Of a stretch of 64,000 nucleotides of DNA, positions 1 to 7,115 are shown piece by piece. Each line of letters starts with the position of its first letter. Position 1 is the first letter of the stretch. A program made the translations under genes and the position numbers. Source of the DNA: Modestobacter sp. VKM Ac-2986 (lineage in GTDB: Bacteria; Actinomycetota; Actinomycetes; Mycobacteriales; Geodermatophilaceae); assembly GCF_026967795.1 (NCBI RefSeq), contig NZ_JAPVBH010000003.1:558001-622000 (forward strand), given 5' to 3'. Under the pieces are notes generated by a model that was not told the DNA's origin, searched no databases, and was given only the letters and a program-made list of their open reading frames with translations.

Positions 1-434
1 TGCGCGCCCAGCGCGGACAGCTCCGCCGCGTACCGCTCCGCCGCCGGGCCGGACACCAGCATCGGCGTGCGCAGCCCCTTCCCCGGCACCGGCGCCATCA
101 ACGCGACGTCGACGACCTGGACCGACTCCCCCGCCGCCTGCGCCAGGGCCACCTTGAGCGCGGGCGCGGCGGTGTTGAGGTCGGCCCAGACCGTGCCCGG
201 CCGCAGCGCGGGCAGCGCGGCGGTCAGCGCGGGCAGCGCGTCGTGCGAGCTGTTGACGCTGAGCACCAGGTCGGCGTCGGTGACCGCGGCCGCCTCGCCG
301 TCCCGGGGCGCCACGCCGGCCACGGTGGTCCCCTTCGGGTCGTACCCGCGCACGTCGGCGCCGGCGGCGACCAGGTCCCGGGCGATCTCGGACCCGGCCT
401 CGCCCAGGCCGAGCACCGCGATCCGGGTGCTCAC
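1..434 (-). CDS. NAD(P)-binding dehydrogenase of the 6-phosphogluconate dehydrogenase type (partial, C-terminus off the left edge)
   Basis: Only the N-terminal ~144 residues lie in the window. Translation from a GTG gives MSTRIAVLGLGEAGSEIARD, a textbook GxGxxG Rossmann dinucleotide-binding loop. An Asp (GADVRGYDP) follows the second strand, and further on come DLNT and APVPG motifs typical of the 6-PGDH/3-hydroxyisobutyrate dehydrogenase NAD-binding domain. The start codon overlaps the stop of the upstream extradiol dioxygenase gene by 4 bases (GTGA), so the two are probably translationally coupled and this is the fifth gene of the GntR-led operon. Its substrate cannot be told from the fragment. 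In this context it could oxidise a ring-cleavage product, but it is not a Gfo/Idh/MocA-type LigC. Confidence 0.75.
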   Translation of the reverse strand, partial: MSTRIAVLGLGEAGSEIARDLVAAGADVRGYDPKGTTVAGVAPRDGEAAAVTDADLVLSVNSSHDALPALTAALPALRPGTVWADLNTAAPALKVALAQAAGESVQVVDVALMAPVPGKGLRTPMLVSGPAAERYAAELSALGA

Positions 435-1387
435 GCCTGCTGCTCCCCCACCGGTGGCGTGCCGTGGGTGTGGAAGGTGGAGATGGTCTGCAGTCCCCAC
501 GCCTGGCCCCTGGCGCGCTCGGCCGCCGACCAGTCGACCGGCTGCCAGTCCGGCGCGAACACCAGCCGGGCGCCGGGGTTGTCCAGCTCGATCCGGTTGC
601 CGGCCGGGTCCCAGACGTAGAGGAAGAAGCTCTGCTGGATGGTGTGCTTGTGCGGCCCGGTCTCGATGTGGATGCCGTGCTCGATCGCCAGGTCGGCGGC
701 CCGGATGACGTCGTCCCGGCTGTCGACGGCGAAGGCCAGGTGGTGCAGCCGGCCGGCGGTGCCGGTGTTGTCCCGGGTCCACACGGCGTCGTAGCCCTTG
801 TTGGTGAACGTCGTCCAGCTGCCGGCGACCCCGTCGTCGAGCACGATCTGCTCGGTGACCATCCCGCCGAGGACGTCGACGGCGAAGTCCCGGTTGGCGA
901 CCGGGTCGACCCCGAGGTAGTTGATGTGGTCGATCCGGCGGACGCTGACGCCGCGACCCGGGTAGGCCTGCGCCTGGTTCTTCAGCGCCGGCACCAGGTC
1001 GCCCTCCGGCCGGTACCACTCGGTCTCGTAGTAGACGCCCATCTCGTGGCCGTCGGGGTCGGTGAACACGTAGACGGGGCCGTAGCCGGGGTCGCCGTCG
1101 GACCAGCCGCGGCCCAGCCCGGTCGCCTCGATCGCGGCGACCCGGCGCTGCAGCGCCTCGGGGCTGCTCGCCCGGAAGTTGGTCCGCCCCACCCCCGGCT
1201 GGGCGGCGGCGGTCAGCTTGATCGTGGTGTTCTCGTAGTCGTCCCAGGCGCGCAGGAAGACCGAGTCCCCGCTCCTGCCGTGCTCGGTCATCCCGAGGTA
1301 CCGGACGTAGAAGTCCAGGCACTCCTCCGGCTTGTCGGTGAGCAGCTCGACGTGGGCGAGGTGGGCGATGTCGTGCAGCGGGGGCAC
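431..1387 (-). CDS. VOC-family extradiol ring-cleavage dioxygenase (catechol 2,3-dioxygenase type)
   Basis: A 318-residue, two-module vicinal-oxygen-chelate protein. The N-terminal module (about 8-125) is the degenerate half. The C-terminal module (about 150-280) carries the metal triad: His154 in RIDHINY, His216 in RLHHLAFA and Glu267 in GNRIELDN. Length and layout match type I catechol 2,3-dioxygenases, which cleave a catecholic ring next to the two hydroxyls with Fe(II) and O2. The GTG start has AAGGAG eight bases upstream. The gene follows the PrpF-like gene and overlaps the next gene by 4 bases. The preferred ring (catechol, a methoxylated or a carboxylated catechol) is not visible. Family is secure, substrate is inference. 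Confidence 0.88.
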   Translation of the reverse strand: MPPLHDIAHLAHVELLTDKPEECLDFYVRYLGMTEHGRSGDSVFLRAWDDYENTTIKLTAAAQPGVGRTNFRASSPEALQRRVAAIEATGLGRGWSDGDPGYGPVYVFTDPDGHEMGVYYETEWYRPEGDLVPALKNQAQAYPGRGVSVRRIDHINYLGVDPVANRDFAVDVLGGMVTEQIVLDDGVAGSWTTFTNKGYDAVWTRDNTGTAGRLHHLAFAVDSRDDVIRAADLAIEHGIHIETGPHKHTIQQSFFLYVWDPAGNRIELDNPGARLVFAPDWQPVDWSAAERARGQAWGLQTISTFHTHGTPPVGEQQA

Positions 1388-1432
1388 AGCACTCTCCTTC
1401 GAGCACGTGGTCGTGCGGGGGTGGGTCCTGCG

Positions 1433-2509
1433 TCAGCGGGGGTAAGCGGTGCCGTCGAAGAGCTTGCGGGCGGTGCGCACGACGCCGGAGCGGACCACCC
1501 GGGGCGGGGTGGCGGCGGTGTCGACGACGACGTCGACGAGCAGGTGGCCGGTGGGGTGCTCGACGTCGACCTGCGAGGTGCCGGCCGGCCAGTCGGCGGT
1601 GAGCTCGTGCCCGACCGCGCCGGGCAGCAGCATCCCGGTGACGACGCTGACCGCGCCGAGGACGCCGATCGAGCTGTGCGGCTGCACCGGGATGAACGAC
1701 CGCGTGCTCACCTGGCCACCGTCGCGGGCCGCGGCGAGCAGCACCGTCTTGGGCACCGAGGACGACGACACGTCGCCCATCCCCATCAGCGCGGCGGCCT
1801 CGCGGCGGAAGGCGTCGACGCGGGCCAGCAGCGCGGCGTCGGCGGCGAGCTCCTCGTGCGGCTCGTACCCGGTGAGGCCGAACGCCTCGGCGTGGGCCAG
1901 GACGACGGGCATCCCGTTGTCGACGCAGGTGACCTCGACGCCGGCGACGGTGTCCCGCACCGACCCGGTCGGCAGCAGCGCCCCGGTGGCCGAGCCCTCG
2001 GTGTCGGTGAAGGCCAGCACCACCGGCGCCGCCGTCCCGGGGACGCCGGCGATCGCCACGTCGCCGCGGTACTCGACCCGGCCGCCGGGGGTCGGGAAGG
2101 TGGCCACGGCGACGCTGTCGGAGTTGACCATCCGGATGCGCACTCTGGTCTCGCCGTCCCCGGCCGGCACCAGCCCGCGCTCGACGGCGAAGGGCCCGAC
2201 CCCGGCCAGGACGTTGCCGCAGTTCTGCCGGTCGCTGACCGTGGCCTCGTCCACGCCCAGCTGCAGGAACAGGTAGTCGACGTCGACGTCGGGGCGCTCG
2301 GACGGCGAGACCACCGCGACCTTGCTGGTGAGCGTCGTGGCACCGCCCAGGCCGTCGATCTGCCGCGGGTCCGGCGTGCCCATCAGGCGCAGCAGGAGGT
2401 CGTCGCGCTCCGCGGGGTCGGTGGGCAGGTCGCGCGCCTCGACGAAGAGCCCGCGCGAGGTGCCGCCACGCAGCATCGTGCAGCGGACGCCGGTCTCGTC
2501 GTAGGTCAC
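1433..2509 (-). CDS. PrpF-family isomerase, likely 4-oxalomesaconate tautomerase (GalD/LigU type)
   Basis: A 358-residue PrpF-fold protein. Diagnostic pieces are CTMLRGGTSRGLF at the N-terminus and SDRQNCGNVLAGVGPFA near residue 85, which hold the conserved Cys/Gly motifs of the diaminopimelate-epimerase-like fold. The GTG start overlaps the stop of the aldolase gene upstream by 4 bases (GTGA), which decides the start although the frame stays open for a further ~160 codons. PrpF proteins beside RraA-type aldolases usually act on 4-oxalomesaconate in the gallate or protocatechuate 4,5-cleavage routes, moving the double bond before hydration. Other PrpF proteins isomerise 2-methylaconitate. The aromatic context here favours the oxalomesaconate role (inference). 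Confidence 0.82.
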   Translation of the reverse strand: MTYDETGVRCTMLRGGTSRGLFVEARDLPTDPAERDDLLLRLMGTPDPRQIDGLGGATTLTSKVAVVSPSERPDVDVDYLFLQLGVDEATVSDRQNCGNVLAGVGPFAVERGLVPAGDGETRVRIRMVNSDSVAVATFPTPGGRVEYRGDVAIAGVPGTAAPVVLAFTDTEGSATGALLPTGSVRDTVAGVEVTCVDNGMPVVLAHAEAFGLTGYEPHEELAADAALLARVDAFRREAAALMGMGDVSSSSVPKTVLLAAARDGGQVSTRSFIPVQPHSSIGVLGAVSVVTGMLLPGAVGHELTADWPAGTSQVDVEHPTGHLLVDVVVDTAATPPRVVRSGVVRTARKLFDGTAYPR

Positions 2510-3207
2510 CGCTCGGCCACCCACTCCGCGTGCGGCACGTACTCGACGCCGAGGTCGGTCAGCTTCTCGCGCAGGCCGTAGCGGTCCAGGCCCAGCTCGC
2601 CCTGCTGGAAGGCGGCGCGGGTGGCGGCCTCCTTGTCCAGCCGGGCCTGCCCGGCGGACAGCGCCCGTGGGACGTCGGCGCGCGGCACCACCAGGACGCC
2701 GTCGTCGTCGGCCAGGACCACGTCGCCGGGGCAGACCTGCTGGCCGCCGAGGACGACGGGGACGTTGACCGCGCCGGCCGTGGCCTTGACCGAGCCCTGC
2801 GCGCTGACCGCGGTCGACCAGGCCGGGAAGCCCATCTCGCGGAGCTCGGCGACGTCGCGGACACCGCTGCCCAGCACCACGCCGCGGACCCCGCGCTGGG
2901 CCAGCGCGGTGGCGAACAGCTCCCCGAACAGCCCGTCGGTGGACGGGGAGCTCGTGGCGACCACCAGCACGTCGCCGGGCCGGCACTGCTCGACCGCGAC
3001 GTGGATCATCAGGTTGTCACCGGGCCAGCACAGCGCCGTCACGGCGGTGCCGCCGATCCGGGCGCCGGGCCAGGCCGGCCGGAACGCCGGGCCGAGGTAG
3101 CCGACGCGGCCCAGCGCCTCGTGCACGGTGGCGACGCCGAAGCCGCCCAGGGTCTGCGCGTCCGCCGGGTCGGCGCGGGGCGGATCGGTGACGACGACGT
3201 TCCTCAT
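2506..3207 (-). CDS. RraA/LigK-family aldolase, likely 4-carboxy-4-hydroxy-2-oxoadipate aldolase
   Basis: 233 residues of the RraA-like class II (metal-dependent) aldolase fold. The signature GELFATALAQRGVRGVVLGS followed by GVRD contains the Gly-Glu-Leu and Arg-Asp residues that bind divalent metal and pyruvate enolate in HMG/CHA aldolases. These enzymes split 4-carboxy-4-hydroxy-2-oxoadipate into pyruvate and oxaloacetate and can decarboxylate oxaloacetate. The ATG start overlaps the GntR stop by 4 bases, so the regulator and enzyme are cotranscribed. With the PrpF-like gene downstream this gives the lower part of a 4,5-meta-cleavage pathway. True RraA RNase E inhibitors are shorter and an unlikely alternative here. 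Confidence 0.85.
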   Translation of the reverse strand: MRNVVVTDPPRADPADAQTLGGFGVATVHEALGRVGYLGPAFRPAWPGARIGGTAVTALCWPGDNLMIHVAVEQCRPGDVLVVATSSPSTDGLFGELFATALAQRGVRGVVLGSGVRDVAELREMGFPAWSTAVSAQGSVKATAGAVNVPVVLGGQQVCPGDVVLADDDGVLVVPRADVPRALSAGQARLDKEAATRAAFQQGELGLDRYGLREKLTDLGVEYVPHAEWVAER

Positions 3208-3854
3208 GCGGGGCCTCCGGGGGCGGTGGGCGGCTGCGACAGCGCCGCGATGACACTGCGGAAGTGGGCGACCGCGGCGGCGTCGGCCCGGTCGGGGTCG
3301 CGGTCGGTGATCGCGGCCACCAGCGCGGTGAGCTCGGCGAGGCTGACCTGCGGGCGGCCGGGCCGGAGCGAGAGCCGGAACTGGTGGCGGACCAGCTGGG
3401 CCTGCAGCTTCCCGACCAGGTCCGCGGCCACCGCGTGCCGGGCGACCTCGGCGATCAGCCCGTGCAGCTGCTGGATGAGCTCGCCGTACTTGAGCACGTC
3501 ACCGGCGGCGACGGCGCCGGTCATGGTCTCCAGGTGCGCGGCCAGCCGGTCGGCCTCGGCGTCGGTGACCCGCTCGGCGGCCTTGCGGGCGAGCAGCGCC
3601 TCCAGCGGCAGGCGGCACTCGGTGATCTCCACGGCCTCGGCCGTGGACACCACCCGCACCCGCGCTCCCTTGTTGGCGACCCGCTCGACCAGGCGCTCGG
3701 CGACGAGCGCGTCGAGGGCCAGCCGGACGCTGCCGCGGCTGACCCCGAACTGCTGGACCAGGTCGGCCTCCACGAGCCGGAGGCCGGGCGGCAGGTCCCC
3801 GCGGGAGATCGCCTCCCGCAGGCCCTGGACCGCGTGCTCGTGCGCTGCGCCCAC
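3204..3854 (-). CDS. GntR/FadR-family transcriptional regulator
   Basis: 216 residues: an N-terminal winged helix-turn-helix (about 8-70, with VEADLVQQFGVSRGSVRLAL as recognition region) followed by an all-helical FCD-type ligand domain. The GTG start has AGGAGG six bases upstream. It heads the operon for the aldolase, PrpF isomerase, extradiol dioxygenase and dehydrogenase, so it very probably controls them and itself in response to a pathway acid. A TTGACG/TAGCGT promoter and an inverted repeat lie directly upstream (3880-3927), consistent with autoregulation. The ligand is not predictable. Confidence 0.88.
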   Translation of the reverse strand: MGAAHEHAVQGLREAISRGDLPPGLRLVEADLVQQFGVSRGSVRLALDALVAERLVERVANKGARVRVVSTAEAVEITECRLPLEALLARKAAERVTDAEADRLAAHLETMTGAVAAGDVLKYGELIQQLHGLIAEVARHAVAADLVGKLQAQLVRHQFRLSLRPGRPQVSLAELTALVAAITDRDPDRADAAAVAHFRSVIAALSQPPTAPGGPA

Positions 3855-3879
3855 CGTCGCCTCCTCGGTCCGGAGGACG

Positions 3880-3909
3880 ACGCTAGTGCGCGCCCGGGCG
3901 GATCGTCAA
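3880..3909 (-). promoter_or_regulatory. Predicted promoter of the GntR-aldolase operon
   Basis: Read on the minus strand, TTGACG (3904-3909) and TAGCGT (3880-3885) are separated by 18 bases, and the -10 lies 25 bases upstream of the GntR start. TAGCGT recurs as -10 box at many genes in this window. Confidence 0.6.
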
Positions 3910-3927
3910 CAATCGCGTCCGACGATC
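3901..3927. promoter_or_regulatory. Inverted repeat GATCGTC-N13-GACGATC, candidate GntR operator
   Basis: Two perfect 7-base arms (3901-3907 and 3921-3927) flank 13 bases, and the left arm overlaps the predicted -35 of the GntR operon. Position and symmetry fit an autorepressor site. It also lies only 20 bases past the stop of the P450 gene. Confidence 0.5.
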
Positions 3928-3946
3928 TCCGGCCCTCTCCGCGCGG

Positions 3947-5158
3947 TCAGTCGACGGTCAGCCGGACGGGGAGGCTCTCCCAGGCGCGCAGGGTGTTGTT
4001 GTGGTGCCGCCGGGTCGGCCCGGCGAGCTCGATCGTCCGCACCCGACGGGCCAGCGCGGTCAGCACCGCCTCGGCCTCCAGCCGGGCGACGTGCTGGCCG
4101 ACGCACTGGTGCAGGCCCATGCCGAAGCCCACGTGGCCGGAGGGGTCGCGGCCCAGGTCGTAGCGGTCCGGGTCCGCCCAGCGCCGCGGGTCGCGGTTGG
4201 CCGCCGCGAGGAACATCAGCACCTTGCGGCCCTCCGGGACGACGGCGTCGCCGATCCGCACGTCGGTGGTCGTGGTGCGGAAGAAGGTCTGCACCGGTGA
4301 CTCCCAGCGGATCGCCTCGTCGAAGGCCACCCGGGCCAACGAGGGGTCGGCGACCAGGCGGGCCCACTGGTCGGGGTGCGTGGCGAAGGCGTAGAGGATC
4401 GCCGAGATCGCGTGCACCGTGGTGTCGACCCCGGCGGTCAGCAGCGACCGGACCACCAGCGGTGCCTGCTGTGGGGTGATCTCGCCGCGGTCGGCGGCCG
4501 CCCAGATCGCGGCACCGAACCCGTCGTCGGTGAGCGCCTCCCGGGCGCACTGCTCCCCCACCCAGCCCGACAGCTGGGCCACCCGGTGCTCGCCCTTCTG
4601 CACCAGGTCGTTGGGCGGGCCGAAGGCGTTGAACGCGTGGTCGCCGTAGGGCAGCAGGTTCTCCCGCCCGTCGTGGCCGATGCCGACGGCGTCGGGGAAG
4701 ACCCGCAGCGGGAAGGCCTCGGACAGGGCCGGCACGGCGTCGAACTCGGTGCCCGCGGCGAGCACCTGGTCGACGAGCTGCTCGGCGTCGGCGGTCCACC
4801 GCTCCCGCAGCGTGCGCAGCGCCCGCTGACCGAGCACGCTCGTCAAGACCCGGCGGGGCGCGTCGTGCCGGGGCGGGTCGGCCTCCAGCAGCAGGCTCGG
4901 CGGTCGCCAGGGCTCCTCGGTGCGGAAGTTCGACAACCCCACCCCGGCGGCGGACTGGAACCGCTGCCAGTCCACGAGCGCGGCATGGACCTGCTCGTAC
5001 CGGCCGACCGCGTGCACGTCGTAGCGGCTGAGGTACACCACCGGCCCGGCCTCGCGCAGGGCGTGGTGGAAGGGCAGCGGGTCCTCGAGGTGCTCGTGCC
5101 CGAAGGGGTCGGTGTCGTCGACCGGCACGTCGGTGGCGAGGTCGGGGGTCAGCGTCAT
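3947..5158 (-). CDS. Cytochrome P450, CYP199-like para-methoxybenzoate O-demethylase
   Basis: 403 residues, full-length bacterial P450. The I-helix has the acid-alcohol pair in LLTAGVDTTVHAISA, the K-helix ExxR is in EAIRWES, and the heme loop is HVGFGMGLHQCVGQ with ligand Cys near 352. The stretches GVGLSNF, EPWRPPSLLLEADPPRHD, FNAFGPPND and SPVQTFFRTTT closely resemble my recollection of CYP199A4 of Rhodopseudomonas. They include the Arg and Ser of RPPS and the Ser of VRSLL that hold the substrate carboxylate there. CYP199 enzymes remove para-methyl groups from 4-methoxybenzoate and convert veratrate to vanillate, releasing formaldehyde. GGAG sits six bases before the ATG. It follows its presumed reductase by 13 bases. 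Substrate is inferred. Confidence 0.85.
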   Translation of the reverse strand: MTLTPDLATDVPVDDTDPFGHEHLEDPLPFHHALREAGPVVYLSRYDVHAVGRYEQVHAALVDWQRFQSAAGVGLSNFRTEEPWRPPSLLLEADPPRHDAPRRVLTSVLGQRALRTLRERWTADAEQLVDQVLAAGTEFDAVPALSEAFPLRVFPDAVGIGHDGRENLLPYGDHAFNAFGPPNDLVQKGEHRVAQLSGWVGEQCAREALTDDGFGAAIWAAADRGEITPQQAPLVVRSLLTAGVDTTVHAISAILYAFATHPDQWARLVADPSLARVAFDEAIRWESPVQTFFRTTTTDVRIGDAVVPEGRKVLMFLAAANRDPRRWADPDRYDLGRDPSGHVGFGMGLHQCVGQHVARLEAEAVLTALARRVRTIELAGPTRRHHNNTLRAWESLPVRLTVD

Positions 5159-5171
5159 GGTCGGCTCCGGG

Positions 5172-6155
5172 TCAGAGGTCGAGGACGAGGCGGTCGCTGC
5201 AGGAGCGGGAGACGCAGGGGTACATGCAGTCGCCGGCGGCCCGCTCGTCGTCGTCCAGCAGCGAGTCGCGGTGGTCGGGCCGGCCGGCGAGGACGGTCGT
5301 CTCGCAGGTGCCGCAGGTGCCCTGCCGGCAGGAGGACAGCACCTCCACCCCGGCTGCGGACAGCGCCTCGAGCACCGACGTGTCCGGGGTGACGGTCACG
5401 GTGCGGCCGGAGCGGTGCAGCTCCACGTCGAACGCCGTCGTGCGCACCGGGGCAGCCTGCTCGGCCGCGACGAACCGCTCGGTGCGCAGCGCGCGGGCCG
5501 GCCACCCGGCGCACGCCCGCTCCATCGCCGTGAGCAGCGGACCGGGTCCGCAGGCGTAGACCGGGGTGCCCGGCCGCGGGTCACCGAGGAAGCCGGCCAG
5601 GTCCAGCAGCCCGTGCTCGTCCTGCGGTCGCACCTGCACCCGGTCGCCGTGGACCGACAGCTCGTCGAGGAAGGCCATCGAGCCACGGGTCCGGCCGCCG
5701 TAGAGCAGCCGCCAGTCCGCACCCAGCAGGTCGGCCTGCGCGAGCATCGGCAGGATCGGCGTGATGCCGATGCCACCGGCCACGAACAGGTAGGACTCCG
5801 CCGGCACCAGCGGGAAGTCGTTGCGCGGGCCACCGAGCCCGAGGACGTGCCCGGGCGCCAGCTGCTCGTGCACGTACCTCGACCCGCCCCGGCTGGCCGG
5901 CTCCAGCAGCACGCCCACCCGGTAGGTGTGCGCGTCCCAGCGGTCCCCGCACAGCGAGTACTGGCGGGTCAGCCCGCTCTCCAGGGTCAGGTCGACGTGC
6001 GCGCCCGGCGCCCAGTCCGGCAGCCGCCCGCCGTCGGGGGCCGCGAGCGTCAGCGTCACCACACCCTCGGCCACCTGGACCTTGTCCTGCACCTGCACCA
6101 CCGAGCGGTCCGTACCGCTGCGCCCGCGGGCGCCCACCTGCTCTACACCGAGCAC
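5172..6155 (-). CDS. Phthalate-dioxygenase-reductase-type oxidoreductase (flavin, NAD and [2Fe-2S] domains), P450 partner
   Basis: About 327 residues with domains in the order flavin-binding (about 10-110, RQYSLCG), NAD-binding (about 115-225, GGIGITPILPML) and C-terminal plant-type [2Fe-2S] ferredoxin (about 235-327, SSCRQGTCGTCETTV then PCVSR, that is C-x4-C-x2-C and a distal Cys). This is the VanB/PDR layout that carries electrons from NADH to a terminal oxygenase. Here the only adjacent oxygenase is the P450 13 bases downstream. The start is a GTG at 6153-6155 because AGGAGG lies five bases upstream; the frame stays open far further but runs antiparallel through the IclR gene. VanA-type Rieske oxygenase genes are absent. 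Confidence 0.87.
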   Translation of the reverse strand: MLGVEQVGARGRSGTDRSVVQVQDKVQVAEGVVTLTLAAPDGGRLPDWAPGAHVDLTLESGLTRQYSLCGDRWDAHTYRVGVLLEPASRGGSRYVHEQLAPGHVLGLGGPRNDFPLVPAESYLFVAGGIGITPILPMLAQADLLGADWRLLYGGRTRGSMAFLDELSVHGDRVQVRPQDEHGLLDLAGFLGDPRPGTPVYACGPGPLLTAMERACAGWPARALRTERFVAAEQAAPVRTTAFDVELHRSGRTVTVTPDTSVLEALSAAGVEVLSSCRQGTCGTCETTVLAGRPDHRDSLLDDDERAAGDCMYPCVSRSCSDRLVLDL

Positions 6156-6215
6156 GCCGACCTCCTCGTCGTCGTAGCCAGCGTGTCGGGCGGGGTGCGG
6201 CGGGCACCAGCACCT

Positions 6216-6230
6216 TCTCAATGGGTGAGA
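6216..6230. promoter_or_regulatory. TCTCA-N5-TGAGA inverted repeat, candidate IclR operator
   Basis: A 5-base perfect inverted repeat in the 96-base divergent space between the reductase-P450 genes and iclR, ending 21 bases before the iclR start. IclR regulators normally bind such sites between themselves and their target. Confidence 0.4.
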
Positions 6231-6251
6231 GACCTGTGTCACACTGCCGCC

Positions 6252-7037
6252 ATGGCGCGGACCCCGACGGGTGAGTCGGTGCTGGCCCGCGCGGTGCGGG
6301 TGCTGGACGCCTTCACCGCCGACGAGCCCAGCCTGACCGTCGGCGAGGTCGCCCGGCGCAGTGGCCTGCACGTCGCGACGGCGTCCCGGCTGGTCACCGA
6401 GCTCGCCGCCCACGGGCTGCTGGAGCGCACGGCCGACCGGAGGGTGCGGGTCGGCGTCCGGCTCTGGGAGCTGGGTGCGCGGGCCTCGCCGACGCTGGAC
6501 CTGCGGGAGGCGGCGATGCCCTTCCTGGAGGACGTGCACGCGGTCGTCGGCCACCACGTGCAGCTCGGGGTGCTCGACGGTGCCGACGTGCTGTTCCTGG
6601 AACGGCTCACCGCCCGGGACGCCGTCGTCAACTTCTCCCGGATCGCCGGCCGGCTCCCGCTGCCCACCTCGTCCTCCGGCGTGGTGCTGCTCGCCCACGC
6701 CCCGCACGAGCTGCAGGAGCAGGTCCTCGCCGCACCGCTGCGCCCGGTCACGCCGGCCGGGTTCGGCTCCCCCGCCCGGCTGCGTGCCGCCCTGGCCGAG
6801 GTGCGCCGCAGTTCCGCCGCCGTGCTCGACGGCCACCAGCACCCCGCCGCGACCGGTGTCGCCGTCCCGGTGCGCGACAGCGAGGGCCGGGTGGTCGCCT
6901 CGCTGTCGGTGATCGTGCCCAACGACGGGCGGGGCACCGCCCTGGTCCCCCTGCTGCTGGCGACCGCGCTCGGCATCACCCGGGTGCTCGGGCGGCCGGC
7001 CGGGTCCCTCCCCACGCCGCCCCGGCGCGGCGACTGA
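6252..7037 (+). CDS. IclR-family transcriptional regulator
   Basis: 261 residues: N-terminal winged helix-turn-helix (about 8-65, LTVGEVARRSGLHVATASRL) and a C-terminal IclR effector domain (about 80-245) with the usual LPLPTSSSGVVLLAH and ATGVAVPVRD blocks. It is divergent from the reductase and P450 genes and convergent with the ABC importer genes. The simplest model is control of the P450-reductase pair by an aromatic acid. PcaR, PobR and related IclR proteins govern protocatechuate and hydroxybenzoate genes in actinobacteria and proteobacteria. The ligand is unknown. Confidence 0.87.
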   Translation: MARTPTGESVLARAVRVLDAFTADEPSLTVGEVARRSGLHVATASRLVTELAAHGLLERTADRRVRVGVRLWELGARASPTLDLREAAMPFLEDVHAVVGHHVQLGVLDGADVLFLERLTARDAVVNFSRIAGRLPLPTSSSGVVLLAHAPHELQEQVLAAPLRPVTPAGFGSPARLRAALAEVRRSSAAVLDGHQHPAATGVAVPVRDSEGRVVASLSVIVPNDGRGTALVPLLLATALGITRVLGRPAGSLPTPPRRGD

Positions 7038-7068
7038 CGCGCCGCGCCCACCCGGGGCGGGCACGGCG

Positions 7069-7101
7069 GAGGGCGGCCCGTCCGCCGGACGGGCCGCCCT
7101 C
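7069..7101. terminator. Bidirectional hairpin terminator between iclR and the ABC importer genes
   Basis: Perfect 15-base GC-rich stem (7069-7083 with 7087-7101) and 3-base loop between two convergent genes. Confidence 0.75.
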
Positions 7102-7115
7102 GGGTCAGGCCGAGG

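Noticed and set aside
3947-5158. Guaiacol demethylase GcoA (CYP255A) identity for the P450
   Set aside because: The sequence blocks around GVGLSNF, RPPS and the heme loop resemble CYP199A, not GcoA, and the reductase has ferredoxin at the C-terminus instead of the N-terminus as in GcoB.
5172-7064. 630-residue open frame containing the reductase
   Set aside because: The N-terminal ~300 codons are antisense to iclR; AGGAGG before the GTG at 6153-6155 marks the real start.
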